Shown here: one piece after another, positions 33,376-42,511 of the stretch
Position numbering within the stretch: position 1 is the stretch's first letter
How the letters are laid out: each line of letters begins with the position of its first letter
DNA from: Microbacterium sp. W4I20
GTDB lineage: Bacteria; Actinomycetota; Actinomycetes; Actinomycetales; Microbacteriaceae
Direction: 5' to 3'
Assembly (NCBI RefSeq): GCF_030816505.1
Contig: NZ_JAUSYB010000001.1
Location: forward strand, 2,046,001 to 2,110,000
Length of the DNA: 64,000 nt
Program-made: the position numbers and the translations under genes
Notes under the pieces: generated by a model
Told to the model about the DNA's origin: nothing
Databases searched by the model: none
The model's input: the letters and a program-made list of their open reading frames with translations, nothing else

Positions 33376-34460
33376 CGTCGGACGACACGGCGTCGGAGGT
33401 CGTCACCTCGACGCCGGCGCGGCACCGCGGTCTGCGTTTCGTGCTGGTGGTCGCCGGCCTGCTCGTCGCGCTCGCGGTCACCGGGATCGCGTCGATCACC
33501 AGCGGGCAGTACGCCCTCTCCCCCGGCGATCTGGTCGGCGTGCTGCTCAAGGGAGTCGGCATCGACACGGCCTGGGCCCCGACCGCCTCGACCGACTACG
33601 GCGTGATCAACAGCATCCGGATGCCGCGCCTCGTGCTCGGCCTCCTCGTCGGGGCTGCGCTGGCCGTCTCGGGCGTGCTGATGCAGGCGATCTTCGGCAA
33701 CCCGCTGGCGGATGCCGGAGTGGTCGGCGTCTCGTCCGGCGCGGCGCTCGGCGCGGCGGCGAGCATCACGTTCGGTCTCGCCACCTTCGGGATGTGGACC
33801 ACACCGGCCTTCGCCTTCGTCGGCGGGCTCGTCGCCGTGCTCGCCGTCTACTTCATCAGCCGTGCGGGAGGACGCACCGAGGTCGTGACGCTGCTGCTCA
33901 CCGGCATCGCGATCAACGCCATCGCCGGCGCGGGCATGGCGTTCCTCACGTTCCTCGGCTCGACCTCCACGCGCGAGCAGATCGTGTTCTGGCAGTTCGG
34001 CTCGCTGAACGGCGCGCTGTGGCAGAACATCCAGCTGGTCGCGCCGCTGGTCGCCGTCGGCATCGTCGCCGCCCTGATCGTCGCCCCGAGCCTCGACCTC
34101 TTCGCGCTCGGCGAGCGCACCGCGCGGCATCTCGGGCTGAACGTCGAGCTGTTGCGGATGGCGGTGATCGTCACGGTGGCGATCCTCGTCTGCGCGGCCG
34201 TCGCGTTCGCCGGCATCATCGGCTTCGCCGGTCTCGTCGTGCCGCACCTGATGCGCATGATCATCGGCCCGGCCCACCTGCCCCTCGTCATCGCCTCGGC
34301 CCTCGGCGGGGCGCTGCTGATCGCCGTCGCCGACCTCATCGCCCGCACGGCGGTGCCGCTGGCCGATCTCCCGATCGGCATGATCACGTCTCTCGTCGGC
34401 GGGCCGTTCTTCCTGTGGCTGCTCGTGCGCACGCGGCGACGCTCGGGTGGGTGGGCATGA
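33372..34460 (+). CDS. hmuU: Heme ABC transporter permease (FecCD family)
   Basis: A 362-residue membrane protein with about ten helices. Family marks: RMPRLVLGLLVGAALAVSGVLMQAIFGNPLADAGVVGVSSGA near the N-terminus and GLNVELLRM, then GFAGLVVPHLMRMIIGP later. It carries heme or ferric siderophore across the membrane as a dimer with HmuV. GTG start overlapping the hmuT stop, and its own stop overlaps hmuV (ATGA), so the three are co-translated. Confidence 0.94.
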   Translation: MTSDDTASEVVTSTPARHRGLRFVLVVAGLLVALAVTGIASITSGQYALSPGDLVGVLLKGVGIDTAWAPTASTDYGVINSIRMPRLVLGLLVGAALAVSGVLMQAIFGNPLADAGVVGVSSGAALGAAASITFGLATFGMWTTPAFAFVGGLVAVLAVYFISRAGGRTEVVTLLLTGIAINAIAGAGMAFLTFLGSTSTREQIVFWQFGSLNGALWQNIQLVAPLVAVGIVAALIVAPSLDLFALGERTARHLGLNVELLRMAVIVTVAILVCAAVAFAGIIGFAGLVVPHLMRMIIGPAHLPLVIASALGGALLIAVADLIARTAVPLADLPIGMITSLVGGPFFLWLLVRTRRRSGGWA

Positions 34461-35230
34461 CCGTGGGGCTGCGTGGCGAGGGCCTCACGGTGCGGATCGG
34501 CGAGGGGCGCGCGATCCTCGAGGACGCGTCGATCGACATCCGTGCCGGCGAGATCCACGCGCTGGTCGGCCCGAACGGTGCCGGTAAGACCACGCTCTTC
34601 GGGGTGCTCGCGGGCGATGTGACCACGCAGGCGGGCGAGGTCACCCTCGACGATCGACCGATCGGCAGCTGGCGTCCTCGCACCCTGGCCCAGCAGCGCG
34701 CGGTGCTCCTGCAGGAGAACACAGTCACCTTCCCGTTCAGCGCGGAGCAGGTGGTGCGCATGGGCCGCACGCCGTGGGCGCGCACTCCGGCCGCCGATGA
34801 CGACGACTCCGTGGTCGCCTCTGCGATGGAGCTCACCGAGGTGACCGCCCTGAGCGCTCGCGCGGTGACCTCGCTGTCGGGCGGCGAGCGCGCCCGCGTG
34901 GCCCTCGCCCGGGTGATCGCGCAGAGCACCGGCATCCTGCTGCTCGACGAGCCGACCGCGGCACTCGACCTCAAGCATCACGAAGACGTCATGAGACTGA
35001 TCAGGAGTAGGGCGGATGCCGGCGTCGCGGTGGCCATCGTGCTGCACGACCTGAACTCCGCGCTCGCCCATGCCGATCGCGTCACGCTGCTGTCGGAGGG
35101 CCGCGTCGTGGCGTCAGGGCCACCGGCACAGGTGCTCACCGCGCCGCGCATCGAGGAGGTCTACGGGCAGGCGGTCGACGTCTTCCCGCATCCCATCACC
35201 GGGGTTCCGCTGGTGGTGGCTCGGCGCTGA
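34457..35230 (+). CDS. hmuV: Heme ABC transporter ATP-binding protein
   Basis: A 257-residue ATPase of the iron-uptake group. Walker A GPNGAGKTT, signature LSGGERARVALARV, Walker B ILLLDEPTAALD, and the switch in VLHDLNSALAHAD. It powers HmuU. Its start overlaps the hmuU stop by 4 nt and it ends the operon. The stretch between signature and start is normal in length. Confidence 0.94.
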   Translation: MTVGLRGEGLTVRIGEGRAILEDASIDIRAGEIHALVGPNGAGKTTLFGVLAGDVTTQAGEVTLDDRPIGSWRPRTLAQQRAVLLQENTVTFPFSAEQVVRMGRTPWARTPAADDDDSVVASAMELTEVTALSARAVTSLSGGERARVALARVIAQSTGILLLDEPTAALDLKHHEDVMRLIRSRADAGVAVAIVLHDLNSALAHADRVTLLSEGRVVASGPPAQVLTAPRIEEVYGQAVDVFPHPITGVPLVVARR

Positions 35231-35245
35231 CCTGCCCGCCGCGGG

Positions 35246-35614
35246 CTACGGCCGCAGGGGCAGGACGCCCAGCAGGTCGGCCCGTGTGCCGGAGGCGTGG
35301 ATGCGGCCGGCCGTCGCGGCATCCGCCCAGGCCTCCTCACCCGTCGACACGGCGATCCAGGTCGCAGCATCCATCTCGACGACGTTCGGCGGAGTACCGC
35401 GGGTGTGCCGCGGCCCCTGGATGACCTGAACGGCGCCGAACGGCGGCACCCGCACCTCGACGCTGTTGCCCGGCGCCTTCTCATCGAGCAGCTGCAGCAG
35501 GTACCGCACCGCGGTCGCGAGATCGGTCCGCGGGGGCTTCTCGCCCGCAGCATCCGCGCTCCGCACCGCAGCCAATGCGGAGCGACCATCCACGATATCG
35601 ATCCGGCGTGCCAT
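35246..35614 (-). CDS. Sterol carrier (SCP2-like) family protein
   Basis: A 122-residue protein that looks like the actinobacterial sterol-carrier family: RTDLATAVRYLLQLLDEKAPGNSVEVRVPPFG, then NVVEMDAATWIAVSTGEEAWADAATAGRIHASG, the last part being the typical SCP2 strand and helix. It may bind a lipid-like ligand. It converges with hmuV across 15 bp. Recognition is by pattern only, so the family could be a neighbour. Confidence 0.7.
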   Translation of the reverse strand: MARRIDIVDGRSALAAVRSADAAGEKPPRTDLATAVRYLLQLLDEKAPGNSVEVRVPPFGAVQVIQGPRHTRGTPPNVVEMDAATWIAVSTGEEAWADAATAGRIHASGTRADLLGVLPLRP

Positions 35615-35635
35615 GACCGCCAGCCTAGACCGGTG

Positions 35636-37339
35636 TCACGGCAGAGGCGCCTCCAGGCGGACCAGCCGCACGAAGCGCACGACCAGGTCATCCGCCCCCT
35701 CCGCCAGGGAGATCCGCAGACGGGTGGTATCCGGCGCCACGGCACCCGATGGCAGGGCGACGGTGGCCGTGCGCCACTCCCCGCTGCCGGTACGCGGCAC
35801 GGCCGCCGACGCACCGGCATCCGTCTCGACCATGAACGAACCCGTTCCGGAGTCGAGGAAGGTGACCTTCAGCACCGCGTCCCCTGTGGTGCCGGCGGCG
35901 AACCGCTCATCGACCTCGAAGACGAACCCGGTGTCGCCCGAACTCACGGCCGTCGACAGTCCCTCGTGCGCCGTGCCGTTCGCCTCCTCCAGCTCCCCGA
36001 CATGGGTGTCGACATCCGTGCGATGCGCGACCGAGCCCGGTTCGTCGACCTGCACGATCCACCGCTCGAGGTTGCGCACCCACGGCTGGTCGTTCCAGGC
36101 ACGAGGGAACTCCTCCTCCGCCCAGTACGTGTCCTCCGCATCGCGCAACGCGGCCCAGGCATCCGGAGCGGTCTCGGCGGTCTGCCCCAGTTCGAGCCGC
36201 ACCCAGTCCCAGTGCTCCGGATACTCGGCCATGTACGACGGCTCCGGCACCACGTACATCCAGTTCATCCGCAGCTGCAGCGCCTTGAGGTTCGCCTGAC
36301 GCACCGCGTAGTACGGATCACTCGTCGAGTACCCGCAGTCGTTGAAGCACTCGTTCTCCGTGGCGACCACGAAGCGTCCGGAATGCACCGGGAGCGTCTC
36401 ATCGACGACCATGTGCCCGTTCGGCTGGATGGCCGAGCCGTACGCCGGAGCCTCGCTGAGGTGGAAGTTGCTCGGCTCCGTGATGCCGGTGCGGATGCCC
36501 ATCCCGGCATCCACGGCCTGCACGGCCAAGAGGTCGTCCGCCTCGCCGAACGGTCCGAACGGGTAGTCCTCCCCGGTGAACACGAGCTTGTGCGCGTGGT
36601 CGCCGAAGAGGTCGACCAGGTCGGTCCACGCGTGGTCGTACCAGGCCAGATACGTCTGCTCGTCGAGGTCCCCGCTCTCCACCCCGGCCGTCACCATCTC
36701 GTAGTCGAACTCCGCCCAGGTGAACGCACCCGGCACGTAGACGAACCGCAGACGCGGGTTCTCCGCCAGTCCGAGGTCGACGAACAGGGAGCGGTAGGTG
36801 TCCATCAGGTGTCCCCACACGCACTCGTCCCAGATCGGCAGGTGCGATTGACCGTCGTAGTCGGGCCCGTAGGTCGTGACGCCGCAGTCCTCGGCCACCC
36901 ACTCGGGTGCCCACTCCTCACCGCTCGCGAACACGCGCATCCAGAAATCCCCCGGCTCGGCGAGCTGCGCATCGAGCGCGTCGAAACTCATCCCCTGTGC
37001 CGACCCGGTCGAGGATCGGTCGATCGGGCCGTCCTTCGTCGGTCGGATCTGCCTCCAGCTGACGTCGATGGATCGGACCGCCACGAGTTCGTCGGCAGAG
37101 GCTTCTTCCGAGAAGTAGCCGGAGTTCGCGGCGGGACGCGCGTGCGCCGGCAGCGTCCAGTCGTCGCCGTCCGAGACCGAGACCCCGGCCGGGCCGGCAT
37201 CCACGAACTCCGCACGGGGACCGATGCCGAGATTCACGTCTGCTGGCCCTCCGGTCGGCAATGGTTCAGGGGCAGCTGTGCATGCCGCGAGCAGCAGGAC
37301 CCCCGCCAGGACGAGCGCGAACGAGGATCGACGCCTCAC
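35636..37339 (-). CDS. Secreted lipoprotein, putative glycoside-acting protein
   Basis: A 567-residue lipoprotein: Arg-rich start, hydrophobic stretch, LAAC with Cys20. The middle (about 60-430) resembles a TIM-barrel glycosidase such as GH42-type enzymes: RSIDVSWRQIRPTKDG, FVYVPGAFTWAEFDYE, LVFTGEDYPFG, and many surface Trp/Tyr. About 440-567 looks like a beta-sandwich with strands typical of sugar-binding modules. I cannot assign catalytic residues. It overlaps the kinase gene by 4 nt at the GTG start and is last in a six-gene sugar operon, so it probably works on the same glycan outside the cell. Function inferred from context. Confidence 0.72.
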   Translation of the reverse strand: MRRRSSFALVLAGVLLLAACTAAPEPLPTGGPADVNLGIGPRAEFVDAGPAGVSVSDGDDWTLPAHARPAANSGYFSEEASADELVAVRSIDVSWRQIRPTKDGPIDRSSTGSAQGMSFDALDAQLAEPGDFWMRVFASGEEWAPEWVAEDCGVTTYGPDYDGQSHLPIWDECVWGHLMDTYRSLFVDLGLAENPRLRFVYVPGAFTWAEFDYEMVTAGVESGDLDEQTYLAWYDHAWTDLVDLFGDHAHKLVFTGEDYPFGPFGEADDLLAVQAVDAGMGIRTGITEPSNFHLSEAPAYGSAIQPNGHMVVDETLPVHSGRFVVATENECFNDCGYSTSDPYYAVRQANLKALQLRMNWMYVVPEPSYMAEYPEHWDWVRLELGQTAETAPDAWAALRDAEDTYWAEEEFPRAWNDQPWVRNLERWIVQVDEPGSVAHRTDVDTHVGELEEANGTAHEGLSTAVSSGDTGFVFEVDERFAAGTTGDAVLKVTFLDSGTGSFMVETDAGASAAVPRTGSGEWRTATVALPSGAVAPDTTRLRISLAEGADDLVVRFVRLVRLEAPLP

Positions 37340-38256
37340 GCCAGCGACTCCACTTCGGCACGAGTCGCCTGCCCTCCGGTTCCGCCGGCGCCGCGCGTGG
37401 AGAGGGATCCCGCCACCGCCGCCCACCGCAGCGCCGCCTGCACGTCGCCGTGTTCGGTCCACGACGCGAGGAATCCGGCGTCGAAGCTGTCGCCCGCACC
37501 GGTCGTGTCGATGACGTCGAGCACCAGGCCCGGCGCCCGCAGGGCGCGTTCCCCGACGATCGCGAGTCCGCCGGCGGCACCGTCCTTGACGACGACGATC
37601 GGGCCGCTCGCGGCGAGCGCGCGCGCCGCGTCCTCGGCATCCTCGGCCCGGGTGCCGGCCGCCGCGGCGAGCGCGATGGCCTCCGCCGCGTTCGGCAGAA
37701 GCAGGTCGAGCAGCGGAAGGCATTCCGAGATGCCGTCCCAGCGCTCGGCGGGATCCCAGTTCGTGTCGAGGCTGGTCGTGACGCCGCGCGCGCGGAGCTC
37801 GGTCAGCACCTCGGGGAGCGCCGCGGCCAACGCCGGCACGAGGAAGTAGGAAGCGAAGTGCACGTGCGAGCGGCCTTCCGCCGCGGCCAGGACCTCTGCG
37901 GCGGTGACACCGGAGAGTGCGCCCGTGAGCGTGAGGATCGACCGATCATGAGGGGCCGACAGAATCACGGAGATGCCGGTGGGCTCGTCGACCACCCGCA
38001 CCGCCGCGGTGTCGACCCCGGCATCGGCGAGTAGCTCGCGGGTCCTGTCGCCGAAGACGTCGGCTCCGACGCGGGCGACGAGGGCCGTGTCGACACCCAG
38101 GCGGGCGAGACCGGCCGCGCAGATGCCCGCACTGGATCCGAGCACCAGGTCGGCGCCGTCGAGCAGCTGCTCGGCCTGACCGAAGCGCGGCACCACGTCG
38201 CCCCGCAGGACGAGGTCGAGGTTCGCGTCGCCGGCCACGAGGATGCGCGGGCTCAT
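37336..38256 (-). CDS. PfkB-family sugar kinase
   Basis: A 306-residue kinase of the ribokinase family. The N-terminal GDANLDLVLRGDVVPRFGQ and the C-terminal IDTTGAGDSFDAGFLASW are the two family signatures; Asp256 in GAGD is the catalytic base. It phosphorylates a sugar or sugar phosphate in the cytoplasm, substrate unknown. Its start overlaps the upstream permease stop (ATGA) and its stop overlaps the lipoprotein start. A product of the GH4 and SIS genes is a plausible substrate. Confidence 0.9.
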   Translation of the reverse strand: MSPRILVAGDANLDLVLRGDVVPRFGQAEQLLDGADLVLGSSAGICAAGLARLGVDTALVARVGADVFGDRTRELLADAGVDTAAVRVVDEPTGISVILSAPHDRSILTLTGALSGVTAAEVLAAAEGRSHVHFASYFLVPALAAALPEVLTELRARGVTTSLDTNWDPAERWDGISECLPLLDLLLPNAAEAIALAAAAGTRAEDAEDAARALAASGPIVVVKDGAAGGLAIVGERALRAPGLVLDVIDTTGAGDSFDAGFLASWTEHGDVQAALRWAAVAGSLSTRGAGGTGGQATRAEVESLA

Positions 38257-39122
38257 CCCTTCAGCCCGGTCATCGTCATCGTCTGCACGAACTGCTTCTG
38301 CGCGAACAGGAAGAACAGCACCAGCGGTGCCGTCGCGATCACGTTGCTCGCCATCAGCAGCTCCCACTGCGTGCGGCGGGAGCTCTGGAAGTTCGCGATG
38401 CCCAGCTGCACGGTGAAGATGCTGTCGTCGTTGATCGCGATGAGCGGCCAGATCAGGTCGTTCCAGGAACCCAGCAGCGTGAAGATCGCCAGGGTGGCGA
38501 TCGCCGGTCGGGCCAGCGGCAGGATCACCCGCAGGAACGTCTGCAGCCGGTTCGCGCCGTCGAGCGCCGCGGCCTCCTCGATCTCCACGGGGATCGAGAG
38601 GAAGAACTGCCTCATCAGGAAGATGCCGAAGGCCGAGGCGAGCCAGGGCACGAAGGCGGCCGCGATCGTGTTGACCAGTCCGAGCCGGGAGAACATCACG
38701 TAGGTCGGGATCATCAGCAGCTGCGTCGGGATCATGATCGTGGCGACGATCATGATGAAGCCGAGGTTCCGGCCGCGGAAGCGCAGCCGGGCGAACCCGT
38801 AGCCGGCAAGCGAGCAGAGCACGATGTGCGCGCCGATCGCGATTGCCGAGACGAACGTGCTGTTGAGCAGCCAGTGCAGGATGTCGGTCGTCGTGAACAG
38901 CGCAACGAACCCATCCAGGGTGAACCGCGAGGGGATGAACGGCGGCGGGAACTTCACCAGATCCTCGGCGGGCGAGACCGACGCCATCACCATCTGCGCG
39001 AACGGGATCACGAACAGCAGGGCGATCGGCGCGAGCACGAAGTGCCAGCCGCTCATCCGGCGCCGACGGCGGGGCGGCCGGCCCTGCTTGCCCGTGACGA
39101 TCGAATACGTGTCGGCGGTCAT
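38253..39122 (-). CDS. Sugar ABC transporter permease, MalG-like
   Basis: A 289-residue inner-membrane subunit with six helices and the EAA loop (EIEEAAALDGANRLQTFLRV) that docks the ATPase. Together with the MalF-like gene upstream and the binding protein it forms a carbohydrate importer of the CUT1 type. The operon has no ATPase gene, as is common in Actinobacteria, where a shared MsiK-like ATPase serves several importers. The ATG touches the MalF stop (TGATG). Confidence 0.92.
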   Translation of the reverse strand: MTADTYSIVTGKQGRPPRRRRRMSGWHFVLAPIALLFVIPFAQMVMASVSPAEDLVKFPPPFIPSRFTLDGFVALFTTTDILHWLLNSTFVSAIAIGAHIVLCSLAGYGFARLRFRGRNLGFIMIVATIMIPTQLLMIPTYVMFSRLGLVNTIAAAFVPWLASAFGIFLMRQFFLSIPVEIEEAAALDGANRLQTFLRVILPLARPAIATLAIFTLLGSWNDLIWPLIAINDDSIFTVQLGIANFQSSRRTQWELLMASNVIATAPLVLFFLFAQKQFVQTMTMTGLKG

Positions 39123-40090
39123 CAGAATGCCTCGACCTTCTTGATGCGCGAGTAGACGACCATGCCGATGGTGATCAGCAGCGTCACCGCGAAGAGCACG
39201 TAGGCCGCCGCGGATCCGTAGCCGAAGTCCAGGCTCTTGAACGCCTTCTCCCACAGGAAGTAGACGATGGTCTTCGTCGAGTCGAGGGGCCCTCCTCGCG
39301 TGGTCGTGTAGACGAGGTCGAACAGCTGCAGCGCGCCGATGGTCTGCCAGATGGCGATGAACACCGTGACCGGACCGAGTTCCGGCCACACGATGCGCCA
39401 GAACGTCTGCCAGCGATTCGCACCGTCGATGCGCGCCGCCTCGAGCAACTCCTCCGGGATGTCCTGAAGCCCCGCGAGGTAGATGACGGTCGTGAAGGCG
39501 GCCTGCCCCCACAGCGACATGATCGCGATGACCAGCATCGCCTGCTGCGGATCCTCCAGCCATCCCTGAGCCGGCAGGCCCACGGAGCGGAGCACGTTGT
39601 TCACGATGCCGTACTGCGGGCTGAACAGATAGGTGGAGAGGATGCCGGTCGCCACCGCCGACGCGACGAACGGCACGAAGATCGCCGTGCGGTACAGGCC
39701 GATGAAGCGGATCTTCCGGTTCAGCGCGACCGCGAGGAAGAGGCCCGCCAGCACGGAGGCCGGTACGAAGAGCACGACGAAGCCCGCCGTGTGCGACACG
39801 GCATCCCAGAACTCCCCGTCCGACATCAGTCGCGAGTAGTTCTCCCCGCCGACCGCCACCGGATCGGAGAATCCGTTCCAGTCCTGAAGCGAGAGGATGA
39901 ACGCCCACACGGCCGGGAAGATCGACAGGCCGACGATGATGACCATCGCCGGTCCCACGAACCCCCAGCCGGTCAGGTCGTTGCGGAGGAGACCGCGCCG
40001 CCGGGTCGCGCTCGCCGGTCGTCGTGACGGGGTGTCTCCGTCGATCTCGGCGGATCTCTTCTTCTCGCGAACTGTCGTCATCGTCATCAT
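39122..40090 (-). CDS. Sugar ABC transporter permease, MalF-like
   Basis: A 322-residue permease with about six helices after a charged cytosolic start of about 35 residues. The EAA loop reads ELLEAARIDGANRWQTFWRI. The start is not certain (three Met within the first four codons and no strong ribosome site). It lies 40 nt behind the SIS gene and 1 nt ahead of the MalG-like gene in the same operon. Confidence 0.91.
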   Translation of the reverse strand: MMTMTTVREKKRSAEIDGDTPSRRPASATRRRGLLRNDLTGWGFVGPAMVIIVGLSIFPAVWAFILSLQDWNGFSDPVAVGGENYSRLMSDGEFWDAVSHTAGFVVLFVPASVLAGLFLAVALNRKIRFIGLYRTAIFVPFVASAVATGILSTYLFSPQYGIVNNVLRSVGLPAQGWLEDPQQAMLVIAIMSLWGQAAFTTVIYLAGLQDIPEELLEAARIDGANRWQTFWRIVWPELGPVTVFIAIWQTIGALQLFDLVYTTTRGGPLDSTKTIVYFLWEKAFKSLDFGYGSAAAYVLFAVTLLITIGMVVYSRIKKVEAF

Positions 40091-40130
40091 CGCTCCGTCG
40101 TCCGTCGGCTGTCGTCTGTCGTGCGTGGGC

Positions 40131-41006
40131 TCAGGAGAGCACGATCGACCTCGTCAGATGACGAGGCTGGTCAGGGTCCAGGCCGCGCTCTTCGGCCGTG
40201 CGAACCGCCAGCCGCTGTGCGAGCACCAGTTCGATCAGAGGATCGGCCGTGCCCTGCACGACGGTGGCCCCGGTGACGGCGATGTCGTCGGCGAGCTCGT
40301 CGTCGCGGCTGCCGAGGAACCAGATGAGCGTGCCGGGATGGGCGACCGCGAGCGGGCCGTGCCGGTAGTCGAGCATCGGGTACGACTCGGACCACGCCTG
40401 CGCAGCCTCGCGCACCTTCAACGCTGCCTCCTGGGCGAGCCCGTAGGCCCACCCTCGACCGAGGTACACGAGGTGTTCGATGTTCTCGGGGAGGGTCGAC
40501 GGCTGGGCCAGGGCCTCAGCCGCGGCATCCGGCAGCCCCGACACGTCCTCGCCGAACGCGGCTCTGGCGAGGAACAGGACCGTCGTCGGGAAGCGGGTCT
40601 GCACCACCGACTTCTCGTCGGCGAAGTCGAGGAGCAGCACCTCGTCCGCGAGCCGGGCGCACGGCGAGTCCGCGACGCCGGTCACCACGACCTTGCGCAC
40701 TCCCGACGGCAGCGCGTTCAGTGCATCGATCACCTCGGTCGTGGTTCCGGAACGGCTGATCGCGATGACCGCGTCGTACGGCCGCCAGGGGCGCGGTTCG
40801 GAGGCGTACGCGGCGTCGGTCTCGCCCAGCCCCGCCGCCTCGCGCAGCAGCGCGAACGACTCGGCCACGAAAGCGGAGGTGCCGCATCCGATCACCAGCA
40901 CCCGCTCTCCCGGTCGTCCGAGCACACGGGCCGCCTCGTCTCGAAGCGTCAGCGCGGCCCGCCAGGTGTCGGGCTGGCTGTCGATCTCCATCGCGGTGAT
41001 GTTCAT
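40131..41006 (-). CDS. SIS-domain sugar isomerase/deaminase-like protein
   Basis: A 291-residue protein with two SIS folds, like the isomerase half of GlmS or the AgaS/FrlB group. Marks: VLVIGCGTSAFVAESFALLR and VIAISRSGTTTEVIDAL in the first domain, and YLGRGWAYGLAQEAALKVRE with YRHGPLAVAHPGT in the second. These enzymes isomerise or deaminate phosphorylated amino sugars or ketosamines. It sits between the binding-protein and permease genes in the operon, so it probably processes the imported sugar. Exact reaction unknown. Confidence 0.88.
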   Translation of the reverse strand: MNITAMEIDSQPDTWRAALTLRDEAARVLGRPGERVLVIGCGTSAFVAESFALLREAAGLGETDAAYASEPRPWRPYDAVIAISRSGTTTEVIDALNALPSGVRKVVVTGVADSPCARLADEVLLLDFADEKSVVQTRFPTTVLFLARAAFGEDVSGLPDAAAEALAQPSTLPENIEHLVYLGRGWAYGLAQEAALKVREAAQAWSESYPMLDYRHGPLAVAHPGTLIWFLGSRDDELADDIAVTGATVVQGTADPLIELVLAQRLAVRTAEERGLDPDQPRHLTRSIVLS

Positions 41007-41083
41007 GGTTCTCTTTCTCGTTCGTGTCCCGGTCGGCGGCTGCCGGGCCGGTCGGTGGGCGGCGCGTGCCGCCCACCGAAGGA

Positions 41084-42400
41084 TCAATTCCGCGCCAGCG
41101 CCTGGTCGGCCTTCTCGGCGGCATCCTTGAGGGCCTCCTCCGCCGTCCCCTGACCCTGCAGGACCTTCGAGATGGCGCCACCGATGGCCTCCGAGAGTCC
41201 GACGTAGCCGGAGACGGTCGGGCGGGCGTTGACGGCGTTCTCGTTGTTCTCGGCCATGATCTCGAGGCCGGGAAGCGCGGCGGCCTGCTCCTGGAACTCG
41301 GGGGTGTCGATCTCGCTGGCGCGCAGCGGCAGGTTGCCGTAGGCCACGTTCCACCGCAGATCCTGCTCCTGGGCGGTCAGCCACTTCATGAGCTCGACGG
41401 ACCAGTGGTTCTCGTTGACGTCCTTGGTGTCGAAGAGCGCCCAGATGTCCGGGCCCGACACGGTCTGGTGGTCGCCGTCGATGCCGGGGAGCACGGTGAC
41501 TCCGTAGTCCGTCTTCGCGGTCTTCAGATCCCAGAGCTGCCACGGTCCCGACGTCATCATCCCGATGCGGTTCGCGGCGAACAGCTGGGCGAACTTCGTG
41601 TCGGTCTGGTCGAGGTAGATGCTTTTGTCGTCGACGGCCATCTGGCGCAGGAACTCGAGCGCCTCGACGCCCTCGTCGCTCGCGAAGGCGGCGGTCTTCT
41701 GGTCGTCGGAGAGGATCTCGCCGCCGTTCTGCCAGAGGTGCGGCCAGAACTGCCAGGTGGTCTCCTCGGAACCCGACACCGAGTACGCGTAGCCGTAGGT
41801 CTCGTTCGCGGGATCGGTCAGGGCCTTGGCCGCCGCGCGGAACTCGTCCCAGGTCCATTCCTCGGTCGGGTAGTCGACGCCGGCCTGGTCGAAGACGGTC
41901 TTGTTGTAGAACAGCGAGATGTTGTCGACGAGAGCGGGGAAGCCGATGATCTTCTCGCCGGTCGGCTGCACGGTCGCGCGCGCCGCCTCGGAGAACTCGT
42001 CCCAGCCGAAGTCGGGATCGGACACCTGCTCGCTGATGTCGAGGGTGCGCTGCGACGACTCCAGTTCGCTGGCCCAGGCGCCGAAGGAGTAGGAGATGTT
42101 CGGGTAGCTGTTCCCGGCGAATCCGGCCGAGAGCTTCTGCAGCAGCTCTTCGGTGGACGAGGCGCCGGGAGAGATGTCGATCGTGACGTTGGGGTGGAGC
42201 TCTTCGAACTCCGCGGCGAGACCCTCGAGGATCGTCTGCGCCTCGTCGCTCTGGCCGGTCCACCAGGTGATGGTGACGTCGGCGTCCGGGTCGAGTTCGG
42301 TCGCGCCCTGCGATCCGGCGCATCCGGAGAGCAGCAGCGCCCCGGTCGCGATGCCGGCGGCGGCGTAGTGCGAGATCTTTCGTGCGTGGCGACGGTGCAT
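41084..42400 (-). CDS. Sugar ABC transporter substrate-binding lipoprotein
   Basis: A 438-residue binding protein of the MalE type. Signal peptide with lipobox LSGC (Cys27), then DVTITWWTGQSDEAQTILEGL and a normal two-lobe pattern (ENHWSVELMKWL, then the helical end). It captures the sugar outside and passes it to the two permeases. The first gene after the GH4 gene, 111 nt downstream, with its own promoter-like gap holding a site shared with the deoR region. An earlier in-frame codon exists, but the ATG at 42400 gives the standard signal. Confidence 0.92.
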   Translation of the reverse strand: MHRRHARKISHYAAAGIATGALLLSGCAGSQGATELDPDADVTITWWTGQSDEAQTILEGLAAEFEELHPNVTIDISPGASSTEELLQKLSAGFAGNSYPNISYSFGAWASELESSQRTLDISEQVSDPDFGWDEFSEAARATVQPTGEKIIGFPALVDNISLFYNKTVFDQAGVDYPTEEWTWDEFRAAAKALTDPANETYGYAYSVSGSEETTWQFWPHLWQNGGEILSDDQKTAAFASDEGVEALEFLRQMAVDDKSIYLDQTDTKFAQLFAANRIGMMTSGPWQLWDLKTAKTDYGVTVLPGIDGDHQTVSGPDIWALFDTKDVNENHWSVELMKWLTAQEQDLRWNVAYGNLPLRASEIDTPEFQEQAAALPGLEIMAENNENAVNARPTVSGYVGLSEAIGGAISKVLQGQGTAEEALKDAAEKADQALARN

Positions 42401-42464
42401 GGCAATTCCTGTCTCGTATGAAGGTGGTCTTATCGTGCCGATATATCGCTCAGTCGACAATCAA

Positions 42465-42481
42465 ATGCGCAATTCGCTCAC
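42465..42481. promoter_or_regulatory. Possible DeoR operator before the importer gene
   Basis: ATGCGCAATTCGCTCAC lies in the 111-bp gap between the GH4 and binding-protein genes, within the wider dyad CAAATG...CATTTG (42463-42496). The same pieces, ATGCGCAA (43848-43855) and CAATCGCTCAC (43877-43887), recur between the GH4 and deoR genes. Shared motif and position suggest one regulator for both units. Confidence 0.45.
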
Positions 42482-42511
42482 TCCGATTGGTCATTTGGCT
42501 GAGCGTTGAGG

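Noticed and set aside
36990-37015. A repeat-derived insertion in the secreted lipoprotein (STGSAQG)
   Set aside because: The DNA resembles the CCTGAGCCTGTCGAAGG repeat only loosely, with several mismatches and a shifted middle, so it cannot be told from chance.
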